From assembly GCA_025451715.1 (NCBI GenBank), contig JANWJY010000163.1, forward strand, positions 1 to 10,426: a DNA stretch of 10,426 nucleotides, given 5' to 3'. The position numbers were made by a program, and so were the translations under genes. The notes below the pieces were generated by a model that ran no database searches, was not told the DNA's origin, and worked only from the letters and a program-made list of their open reading frames with translations. Numbering within the stretch: position 1 is the first letter of the stretch; each line of letters opens with the position of its first letter. The stretch is from Fimbriimonadaceae bacterium (lineage in GTDB: Bacteria > Armatimonadota > Fimbriimonadia > Fimbriimonadales > Fimbriimonadaceae). Below, in pieces: positions 5,181-10,426 of this stretch.

Positions 5181-6367
5181 GTCCTCAGTCCGCACACCTT
5201 GACCGCCTGTTCGATGTCGGCGATGAGGTCGTCGGCGTGCTCGAGGCCGTTGAAGAGCCGGACGAGCCACTTTTTCTCGGGCCAGTCCATCGGGTGAAAC
5301 TCGAGAGGGACGCACAGGCTCTCAAAACCGCCCCAGCTCACCCCAAGTTGATAGATCTGCAGTGCTTGCGTGAAAGCTTGGAGGCGCGCCGGATCCTGCT
5401 CCTTCGGCATGAACGAGAAAAGTCCGCCGGGGCCCGACATTTGTTTGTCGCGGAGCGCCCATTGCGGAAAGTCGTCGAGGCCGACGTGATAAACGTGCTC
5501 GCACCAAGGCTGTTCGCGAACCCAGGCAGCGACCTTGTTCGCAGTCTCCGCGTGCTGGCGGAGTCGCAAGTGCATGGTGCGCATCGAGCGAAGCACGAGC
5601 CAGCATTGGAACGGGCCGAGGGGCGCGCCGAGGTATTGGCCCTCGTTTGCGATCATCTCTGCCATCAGCTCCTTGCTGCACGCGACTGAGCCAGCGACGA
5701 GGTCGCTGTGGCCGCCGAAGTACTTCGTTGCAGTGCTGACAGAGTAGTCGATGCTGAACTCCGCGGGCCGTTGCAAGATCGCGCTGGAGTAGCTGTTGTC
5801 GATCGCGGTGCGGATGCGCTTCTCCTTCGCGAACTTTGCGATCGCCCCAAGGTCTTGTAGGTGGAAGATGATGGAGCTGGGCGATTCGAGATAGATCAAA
5901 GACGTGTTTGGCTTGCACGCGTCGAAGATCTCCTTCGGGTCGTTGCCTACGACGAACGTGGTCTCGACGCCGAACTTCGGCATATAGTCCTTGAGGAACG
6001 CGCGTGTGGGGCCGTAGCAGGTGTCGACGCAAACGACGTGGCTCCCTGACTTCGTGCACGCCATGACGGTCGCAGAGATTGCAGCCATTCCGCTGGCGAA
6101 GAACCGGCCGCATTCAGCACCTTCGAGCGCGGCGAGCTTTTGTCCAACGAGGTCCAGTGTCGGGTTGTTCATCCTGCTGTAGATGCAGCGGGATGCTGGG
6201 ATGGAGGGGTCGGACTGTTGCTCCATCGCCGCTCGGAACTCCTCCCAAGTGTCGAACACGAACAGCGAGTTTTGGAAGATCGGAGGGACGACCGCGCCGA
6301 GGACGTGGTCGTCTTCACCCAGGTGTTGGAGCATGGTTTCGGGGCGCATTGCCCGCCAGTCCGGCAT
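5177..6367 (-). CDS. Cys/Met metabolism PLP enzyme, cystathionine beta-lyase-like
   Basis: This 396-residue protein belongs to the PLP-dependent transsulfuration family, which makes or breaks C-S bonds in cysteine and methionine metabolism. Visible marks are GAVVPPIFQNSLF, YSRMNNPT, ASGMAAISA, DTCYGPTRAF, the PLP-pyridine aspartate in AIDNSYSS (Asp190), and the Schiff-base lysine in SVSTATKYFGGHSDLVAGS (Lys215). SWGGFESL (Ser344-Trp345) resembles beta-lyases more than gamma-synthases, which usually have SLGG. Substrate choice from one motif is tentative; a gamma-lyase or another C-S lyase is possible. The open frame runs back to 7006 but that part is antisense to rpoZ. ATG at 6367 was chosen because CATAAT lies 7 bases upstream; 6388 and 6349 are alternatives. 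It is divergent from rpoZ and convergent with the SRPBCC gene. Confidence 0.9.
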   Translation of the reverse strand: MPDWRAMRPETMLQHLGEDDHVLGAVVPPIFQNSLFVFDTWEEFRAAMEQQSDPSIPASRCIYSRMNNPTLDLVGQKLAALEGAECGRFFASGMAAISATVMACTKSGSHVVCVDTCYGPTRAFLKDYMPKFGVETTFVVGNDPKEIFDACKPNTSLIYLESPSSIIFHLQDLGAIAKFAKEKRIRTAIDNSYSSAILQRPAEFSIDYSVSTATKYFGGHSDLVAGSVACSKELMAEMIANEGQYLGAPLGPFQCWLVLRSMRTMHLRLRQHAETANKVAAWVREQPWCEHVYHVGLDDFPQWALRDKQMSGPGGLFSFMPKEQDPARLQAFTQALQIYQLGVSWGGFESLCVPLEFHPMDWPEKKWLVRLFNGLEHADDLIADIEQAVKVCGLRT

Positions 6368-6374
6368 GGGGAGG

Positions 6375-6380
6375 ATTATG
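6375..6380 (-). promoter_or_regulatory. Possible -10 element of the PLP enzyme gene, leaderless type
   Basis: CATAAT on the minus strand differs from TATAAT only at the first base and ends 7 bases before ATG at 6367. No -35 box is evident. Its upstream edge abuts the GGCGGG tandem array. Confidence 0.4.
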
Positions 6381-6425
6381 GCGGGCATCGGCGGGCTACG
6401 GCGGGTTGCGGCGGGCTCGGCGGGC
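6380..6425. repeat. GGCGGG tandem array with 10-bp period
   Basis: GGCGGG(C/T) recurs at 6380, 6390, 6400, 6410 and 6419, that is four 10-bp units and one 9-bp step. The first seven bases are nearly invariant and the last three vary. The array fills the space directly upstream of the PLP enzyme promoter, in the shared region with rpoZ. One helical turn per unit would place all copies on the same face of the DNA. Confidence 0.7.
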
Positions 6426-6484
6426 AGCACCGACTGCTGGGTGCCCTGAGTCCCGACGATGCCGCCGGCGCCCGCCGCCCCCTC

Positions 6485-6493
6485 TGGTATCCT
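6485..6493 (+). promoter_or_regulatory. Extended -10 promoter element of rpoZ operon
   Basis: TGGTATCCT matches TGn plus a TATCCT box, with 13 bases to the ATG at 6507, so the leader would be only about seven bases long. The G-run that follows (6495-6499) resembles a Shine-Dalgarno site but may lie partly outside the transcript. No -35 hexamer is visible in the GC-rich upstream stretch. Confidence 0.4.
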
Positions 6494-6506
6494 AGGGGGT
6501 CGCGCC

Positions 6507-6998
6507 ATGGCCAATGACTCCATTCTCCCGTCGCCAGACATTCTGAACGAGGTCGAGTACGGCAAGTTCATCCTGACGAACCTGGCCGCCAAGCGGGCGA
6601 GGCAGATCAAGGAGGGCGCGCCTCCGCTCGTACGCATCGACAGCAGCCATCCGCTGAGCATCGCGCTCGCGGAGATCGCCGCTGGAAAGATCAAACCGCT
6701 GATGGGCGAGGACGCGGAGACCGCGCTTGCCGACAAGCTCGAGTCGATCGAGGAGATGGGCGCGGAGCGGTTCCTGCTCCCGGGCCTTGACGACGAAGAG
6801 ACGTTCGTTGATGCGATCGATGCCGAAGAAGAGGACGAGGTCGACGACGACGAGGTTGGCGCGACTTCCACTTCGCTGCTCGCGGACCTGCTGGGCGAAG
6901 AGGACCTCGAGGAAGAGGTCGTGATCGAAGACGAGACGGAGATCTCGCTCGACGACCTGGCGAAGCAGGAAGAGGAAGAGGACCCGGACGCAGAATAG
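6507..6998 (+). CDS. rpoZ: RNA polymerase omega subunit with acidic C-terminal tail
   Basis: The omega subunit binds the beta-prime subunit and helps assemble RNA polymerase. Residues about 11-65 carry the family pattern: a short N-terminal helix, then KFILTNLAAKRARQIKEG (20-37), and HPLSIALAEIAAGKIKP (48-64), the conserved second helix and following loop. Typical omega proteins have 60-100 residues; this one has 163. The extra C-terminal part (about 68-163) is very acidic, with runs such as EEEDEVDDDEV and EEDLEEEVVIEDE and hardly any basic residues, and is probably mostly disordered. The ATG at 6507 was chosen for its fit to the family start and its promoter; an upstream ATG at 6459 would add an unlikely proline-rich leader and precede the -10 box. 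First gene of the operon, 9 bases before dnaJ. The core call is good; the tail's role is unknown. Confidence 0.87.
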   Translation: MANDSILPSPDILNEVEYGKFILTNLAAKRARQIKEGAPPLVRIDSSHPLSIALAEIAAGKIKPLMGEDAETALADKLESIEEMGAERFLLPGLDDEETFVDAIDAEEEDEVDDDEVGATSTSLLADLLGEEDLEEEVVIEDETEISLDDLAKQEEEEDPDAE

Positions 6999-7007
6999 CG
7001 CGGCACG

Positions 7008-8123
7008 ATGTCGTTGAAGGATCCCTACGCAGTTCTTGGCGTCTCGCGCGATGCGAGCGCCGACGATCTCCGCACAGCCTATCGCAAGCTCGCGCGCCAG
7101 TACCACCCGGACGTCAACCCCGACAACCCCGAGGCGGAAGAGAAGTTTAAAGAGGCGAGCCAGGCGTACGCCGTGCTGAGCGACGACGAGAAGCGCGCGC
7201 GGTTCGACCAGACGGGGAGCATCGATGAGGTCCCTAATCAAGACTTTTTCCAGAACGTCGACTTCTCCGACCTGTTCGAGGCGTTCATGGGCGGGTTCGG
7301 TACGTCCGGCCGCGCATCGCGATCTGCGGGCCGCAACGGTGAGGACCTCCGCGCTGAAGTGACGCTCGAACTGTTGGACGTGCTCACCGGCGTCGAAAAG
7401 CCGATCAACTATCGGCGTATGGCGCGGTGTTCAGTGTGCAGCGGCAGCGGCGCTGCACACGGAACCCAGCCCGAAACTTGCGGTACGTGCAAGGGGCAGG
7501 GGATGGTGACGCGGGTGCAGGACACGTTCATCGGTTCGATCCGCACTTCAACGACGTGCCCCACGTGCGGTGGTGCGGGAAAGCAGATCAAGTCTCCGTG
7601 CGAGAACTGCAAGGGCCGTGGGCTGGAGGTCGTCGACGCGGACATCTCAGTGAGCGTCCCGCCGGGGATCGAAGACGGGATGACGTTGCGCGTGAGTGGG
7701 CGCGGTTCGGACGGGGTTGGGGCTGGTGCGCCAGGAGACCTGTACGTGGTCGTTCACGTCAAGCAGGACGCGCGGTTCATTCGTAACGGCGCGGACGTGC
7801 ACACGGACCTCGATCTGACGTTTCCGCAGGTCGCGCTCGGTGACAAGGTCAAGTTGCGAGGACTGACCGACGAGTTGGACGTAAACGTGAAAGCCGGCAC
7901 ACAGCCGGGGCACGAATTCCGTTTCAAGGGCGAGGGTCTGCCGCGCGTGCACGGCGGAGCTCGTGGCTCGCTGTTCGCGCGCGTGCGGGTCAATGTGCCG
8001 AGCAAGGTGACGGACGACGTGGCCGAACTGTTGCGAAAGTACGCCGAGATGACCGGTGGTCCGATCCCAAAGGGAGAGGAGGGTGGATTCTTGGGCACGC
8101 TCTTCGGTAAGAAGAAGAAGTGA
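7008..8123 (+). CDS. dnaJ: Chaperone protein DnaJ (Hsp40)
   Basis: DnaJ is the cytoplasmic co-chaperone that delivers substrates to DnaK and stimulates its ATPase. The 371-residue protein has a complete J-domain (residues 1-70, HPD at 33-35), then a linker (about 72-110) with few Gly-Phe repeats. A zinc-binding region follows with four CxxCxGxG motifs starting at Cys141, Cys158, Cys184 and Cys201, then the C-terminal beta domains (VSVPPGIEDGMTLRVSGRG, and a GDKVKLRGL segment) and a basic tail ending in KKKK. All type I DnaJ parts are present. There is no Shine-Dalgarno site before the ATG, which sits 9 bases after rpoZ, so coupling with rpoZ translation is likely. dnaK and grpE are not adjacent. 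No heat-shock CIRCE element was seen upstream. The following prmA and rsmE genes match the dnaJ-prmA-rsmE order known from Bacillus. Confidence 0.97.
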   Translation: MSLKDPYAVLGVSRDASADDLRTAYRKLARQYHPDVNPDNPEAEEKFKEASQAYAVLSDDEKRARFDQTGSIDEVPNQDFFQNVDFSDLFEAFMGGFGTSGRASRSAGRNGEDLRAEVTLELLDVLTGVEKPINYRRMARCSVCSGSGAAHGTQPETCGTCKGQGMVTRVQDTFIGSIRTSTTCPTCGGAGKQIKSPCENCKGRGLEVVDADISVSVPPGIEDGMTLRVSGRGSDGVGAGAPGDLYVVVHVKQDARFIRNGADVHTDLDLTFPQVALGDKVKLRGLTDELDVNVKAGTQPGHEFRFKGEGLPRVHGGARGSLFARVRVNVPSKVTDDVAELLRKYAEMTGGPIPKGEEGGFLGTLFGKKKK

Positions 8124-8944
8124 GGACGTGGCTCAAGGTGACCGCGCTGCTACCGGCTACGCCAGACGATTGGTCGGTGTGGGCTGACCGGTTCTCACGA
8201 CATGGCCTCGACGGGACAGTGCAGACCGACGAGCCGCCTACTATGAGCGCGTACATGCCTCCCGGTGACGAGTCGTTGTTGCCATCATTGATGTCCGACC
8301 TGCAGGGGCTTGGCGCGCGGGTCGAGACAGAGGACGTCGAGGAAGTCGACTGGTCGGAGGCGTGGAAGCAGTTCTTCAAACCGGTTGCGATCGGAAGGTC
8401 GTTGTGGATCAGACCGAGCTGGGAGTCGGCGGATGTGCCGGAAGGGCGGAAGGAGATCGTGCTCGATCCGGGGCAGGCGTTCGGGACCGGCGACCATCCG
8501 ACGACACGTCTTTGTCTGCAGTTGTTGGAGGACGCGCCGCTTGTGGGCAAGCGCGTGGCCGACATTGGGTGCGGGAGTGGGATCCTCTCGATCGCTGCGA
8601 AGTTGCTGGGCGCGGCGTCGGTCAATGCGGTCGACACTGATCCGCTTAGCATTGATGCGACGCGGGAGAACGCTGTTCGAAACGGTGTGATGGTCAATGC
8701 CCTGTTGGGTGCGGGCTTCGATCCGTTGCCTGCCGGTGTGTACGACTTGGTCGTGAGCAACATAATCAGTGCGGCGGTCATCGGACTCGCCCGCGAGGCG
8801 TCTGGACGGACGCGCCACTGGATCGTGAGCGGGATCATCGAGCCAAACTGGCCGGACGTGATGGAAGCGGTCACAGGCGTGGGGTTCAGAGTCGAGATGA
8901 AAATGGAGGAAGGCGATTGGGTAGCCGCGACGTTGCGCCGCTGA
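8120..8944 (+). CDS. prmA: Ribosomal protein L11 methyltransferase
   Basis: PrmA transfers methyl groups from SAM to lysines and the N-terminus of ribosomal protein L11. The 274-residue protein has the expected N-terminal substrate-recognition domain and linker (about 1-110), with the conserved EVDWSEAWKQFFKP segment. The PrmA signature FGTGDHPTT is at 121-129, the SAM-binding ADIGCGSGILSIAA begins near residue 147, an acidic VDTDPL lies about 20 residues later, and the catalytic-site SNII (Asn214) stands in place of the more usual NILA. Length is slightly below E. coli PrmA (293). The GTG start overlaps the dnaJ stop codon by 4 bases (GTGA), a sign of translational coupling. Its 3' end overlaps rsmE by 28 bases. 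The identification is secure. Confidence 0.94.
   Translation: MRTWLKVTALLPATPDDWSVWADRFSRHGLDGTVQTDEPPTMSAYMPPGDESLLPSLMSDLQGLGARVETEDVEEVDWSEAWKQFFKPVAIGRSLWIRPSWESADVPEGRKEIVLDPGQAFGTGDHPTTRLCLQLLEDAPLVGKRVADIGCGSGILSIAAKLLGAASVNAVDTDPLSIDATRENAVRNGVMVNALLGAGFDPLPAGVYDLVVSNIISAAVIGLAREASGRTRHWIVSGIIEPNWPDVMEAVTGVGFRVEMKMEEGDWVAATLRR
8905..8910 (+). promoter_or_regulatory. Ribosome binding site deciding the rsmE start
   Basis: GGAGGA inside the end of prmA lies 6 bases before TTG at 8917. It supports that rare start codon over the in-frame GTG at 8959, which has no such site. Confidence 0.6.
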
Positions 8945-9630
8945 GATCGCTTCCGCGCGTGTTCGTGAGCGGCGTGCCGGACGAGCTGCCGCGCAACATC
9001 CTCTTGCCAGAGGAGGAGTACTCGAAGTTCTACAAGGTGCTGCGCATGAAGGCGGGCGACGAGGTGGCGATCCTTCCCGGTGACGGGCGGCTCATACGCG
9101 CACGGCTCGAAGGGCGCGGCGCGGTTCCGACAGAGGTCCACCTTCCGGAAACGGAGCCGAAGGTCGAGCTCGTGCTCTGTCTAGCGATGCCGAAGGCGGA
9201 AACGCTCGAGGAATCGGTGAGGATGGGCAGCGAGATGGGCGTCGCCCGGTTCGTGCTGTTCCCGTCGGACCGCACGATCGTCAAGTGGGACGAGAACAAG
9301 CGCGAGAACAAACTCAGAAGGCTGCGAGCGATTTCGCGCGAAGCTGCTGAAGTCAGCTATCGGACGAGACTTCCGAAGATCGCGCTCTCGGACTCACTGG
9401 ATTCGGTCTTAAAAGAGAATCCTGGCGCACAAGCGTTGAGCGAAGTAGAAGGCACGGCAAAGACGATGCAGGTCGAGGAAGTGACGACGCTCGTGATCGG
9501 CCCTGAGGGTGGGTGGGCGCCACGCGAAGTGGCACTGATCGGAGAGCGTGCGGTGTCCCTCGGCCCGCGCGTGTTGCGCGTCGACACGGCAGTCGCCGCT
9601 GCCTGTGCGCTCGCCCTGCTCGATAGGTAG
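8917..9630 (+). CDS. rsmE: 16S rRNA m3U1498 methyltransferase
   Basis: RsmE methylates N3 of U1498 in 16S rRNA using SAM and belongs to the knotted SPOUT superfamily. The 237-residue product starts with the PUA-like part (PRVFVSGVPDELPRNILLPEEEYSKFYKVLRMKAGDEVAILPGDGR). It continues with ELVLCLAMPKAETLEESVRMGSEMGVARFVLFPSDRTIVK and REAAEVSYRTRLPKI. The SAM-binding knot is VIGPEGGW (193-200) and LGPRVLRVDTAVAAACAL (from 215). Residues 173-179 (ALSEVEG), in the linker just before the knot, come from a dispersed repeat. The TTG start overlaps prmA by 28 bases and is backed by a strong ribosome binding site; GTG at 8959 would remove 14 residues and keep the domain. The stop codon TAG is also the start of the rph -10 box. 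Confidence 0.93.
   Translation: MGSRDVAPLRSLPRVFVSGVPDELPRNILLPEEEYSKFYKVLRMKAGDEVAILPGDGRLIRARLEGRGAVPTEVHLPETEPKVELVLCLAMPKAETLEESVRMGSEMGVARFVLFPSDRTIVKWDENKRENKLRRLRAISREAAEVSYRTRLPKIALSDSLDSVLKENPGAQALSEVEGTAKTMQVEEVTTLVIGPEGGWAPREVALIGERAVSLGPRVLRVDTAVAAACALALLDR
9433..9453. repeat. Dispersed repeat remnant inside rsmE
   Basis: The stretch with core TTGAGCGAAGTAGAAGG (9436-9452) is read in frame as ALSEVEG. It resembles the widespread CTGAGCGAAGTCGAAGG dispersed motif, one of the two repeat types that often co-occur in the same genomes; the other type sits in glyQ in this window. Recognition is by memory of the motif and needs a genome-wide count. Confidence 0.6.
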
Positions 9631-9633
9631 AAT
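9628..9633 (+). promoter_or_regulatory. -10 element of rph, leaderless type
   Basis: TAGAAT is followed by six bases and ATG at 9640. Its first three bases are the rsmE stop codon. No good -35 hexamer was found 17 bases upstream. No Shine-Dalgarno site precedes rph, which fits leaderless translation. Confidence 0.45.
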
Positions 9634-9639
9634 CGCCCC

Positions 9640-10353
9640 ATGCGTGTGGATGGAAGGACCGCGGACGAACTGCGTCCCGTAAAGATGGAGCGGGGTTTCG
9701 CAAAGTTCGCGGAGGGGTCGTGCTTCATCACCATGGGTGACACGCACATGCTCGTCACCGCGACGGTCGAGGACCGCGTGCCTCCGTTCATGAAGAACAC
9801 GGGCAAGGGATGGCTCACTGCCGAGTACAACATGCTTCCGCGTTCGGGACGTGAGCGAAACCAGCGCCCCGACAACCGCGGGCCGAACGGAAGGTCGATG
9901 GAGATCCAGAGGCTGATCGGTCGCTGCCTGCGCACGATCGTCGACCTCGATTCAATGGGTGAGCGTACGATCATCGTCGACTGCGACGCGATCCGCGCCG
10001 ACGGCGGTACCCGCACGGCCTCGATAACCGCCGCGTACGTCGCGGTGCACGACGCTGTGACGTGGATGAAGAAGAAGGGAATGATCAAGAAGGATCTGCT
10101 CGGCGAGCCGGTCGCGGCGGTAAGCCTCGGCGTCGTCAACGGCCAGGAGCTGCTCGACCTGTGCTATGAAGAGGACTCGAAGGCTCAGACCGACATGAAC
10201 GTAGTCATGACTGAGTCAGGCAAGTTCATCGAGATCCAGGGGACGGCGGAGGCCAAGCCGTTTACTGCCGAGGAACTGGGCCGAATGCTCGGGCTCGCGA
10301 AGAAGGGCATCGGCGAACTGATCGGGATGCAGAGATCGACGCTCGGGATATGA
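9640..10353 (+). CDS. rph: Ribonuclease PH
   Basis: RNase PH is a phosphate-dependent 3'-5' exoribonuclease that trims tRNA 3' ends in the cytoplasm as a hexameric ring. The 237-residue product has the family length (238 in E. coli) and is conserved throughout. It begins MRVDGRTADELRPVKMERGF, then has MGDTHMLVTATVEDRVPPFMK and AEYNMLPRSG. An arginine-rich segment (SGRERNQR, then GRSMEIQRLIGRCLR) follows, then DCDAIRADGGTRTASITAAYVA, and LDLCYEEDSKAQTDMNVVM with Asp179 and Asp185 as the likely metal-site aspartates. It has a TAGAAT box directly upstream, so it may be transcribed separately from rsmE as well as by read-through. It overlaps rdgB by 4 bases (ATGA), and the rph-rdgB pair is known from other bacteria. 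Confidence 0.97.
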   Translation: MRVDGRTADELRPVKMERGFAKFAEGSCFITMGDTHMLVTATVEDRVPPFMKNTGKGWLTAEYNMLPRSGRERNQRPDNRGPNGRSMEIQRLIGRCLRTIVDLDSMGERTIIVDCDAIRADGGTRTASITAAYVAVHDAVTWMKKKGMIKKDLLGEPVAAVSLGVVNGQELLDLCYEEDSKAQTDMNVVMTESGKFIEIQGTAEAKPFTAEELGRMLGLAKKGIGELIGMQRSTLGI

Positions 10354-10426
10354 AGACGCTCGTCATCGCCACGCACAACCGAAAGAAGGCGGGCGAGATG
10401 GTGTCGATCCTCTCGAAGCACCTTCC
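10350..10426 (+). CDS. rdgB: Non-canonical purine NTP pyrophosphatase, 5' end only
   Basis: Only 25 codons are inside the window, cut by its right edge. They read MKTLVIATHNRKKAGEM and then VSILSKHLP. The (L/V)(V/I)(L/A)AT(G/H)N..K..E pattern is the nucleotide-binding start of the RdgB/Ham1 family. These enzymes hydrolyse (deoxy)ITP and XTP to monophosphates and so keep damaged purines out of DNA and RNA. The ATG overlaps the rph stop codon by 4 bases, and the rph-rdgB order supports the call. The rest of the gene cannot be judged. Confidence 0.85.
   Translation, partial: MKTLVIATHNRKKAGEMVSILSKHL

Noticed and set aside
6380..6425. CRISPR-like array
   Set aside because: Units are 10 bp with three-base variable parts, far too short for repeats and spacers, and there are no cas genes.
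6368..7006. N-terminal extension of the PLP enzyme frame to 609 residues
   Set aside because: The extension is antisense to rpoZ, serine-rich and low in complexity. Family similarity begins near RPETMLQHLGED, just after the ATG at 6367.
7990..9141. 383-codon minus-strand open frame opposite prmA and rsmE
   Set aside because: Low-complexity Ser/Pro/Arg composition with no recognisable domain; both genes on the other strand are clear.

Overview
The window is about 60% GC, gene-dense and on both strands, with no gap longer than about 140 bases. It looks like a chromosomal housekeeping segment of a free-living bacterium. No phylum is proven by the sequence. The combination of an unfused GlyQ, the order rpoZ-dnaJ-prmA-rsmE-rph-rdgB, TANNNT boxes placed 6-7 bases before start codons, and dispersed 'PVEG/LSEVEG' repeats would fit a deep-branching lineage such as Armatimonadota (Fimbriimonadia). 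That placement is a guess from general knowledge.

Left part (1-2196, all minus strand): glyQ is followed by a two-gene unit, a Tat-exported short Kelch-repeat protein and an Hcp-like (type VI tube family) protein. No glyS is adjacent to glyQ. glyQ carries an in-frame insertion whose DNA is a perfect 13-bp inverted repeat around a dispersed repeat core. Divergent from glyQ, on the plus strand, is a cytoplasmic-looking amidase_2 (AmpD/T7-lysozyme-like) gene.

Middle (2806-6367): a vanW-like gene and a SAM methyltransferase gene form a minus-strand pair with a 4-base overlap. They converge on the amidase with overlapping stop codons. Divergent from vanW is a DUF4287-like plus SRPBCC (AHSA1-type) fusion. 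It converges, again with overlapping stop codons, on a cystathionine beta-lyase-like PLP enzyme.

Right part (6507-10426, plus strand): an information-processing operon of rpoZ (with a long acidic tail), dnaJ, prmA, rsmE, rph and the start of rdgB. Spacing is 9 bases or overlaps of 4 and 28 bases, except that rph has its own apparent promoter. rsmE carries a second, different dispersed repeat translated in frame. The cluster links RNA polymerase assembly, protein folding, ribosomal protein and rRNA methylation, tRNA 3'-end processing and nucleotide-pool cleaning.

The most notable signals not explained by gene calls are: TANNNT-type -10 boxes 6-7 bases upstream of several starts, suggesting leaderless transcripts; the two repeat insertions inside essential-type genes; mirror-image overlapping stop codons at both convergent junctions; a 10-bp-period GGCGGG tandem array between divergent genes; and a palindrome between the glyQ and amidase promoters. 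No mobile element, CRISPR array, tRNA or rRNA was seen.
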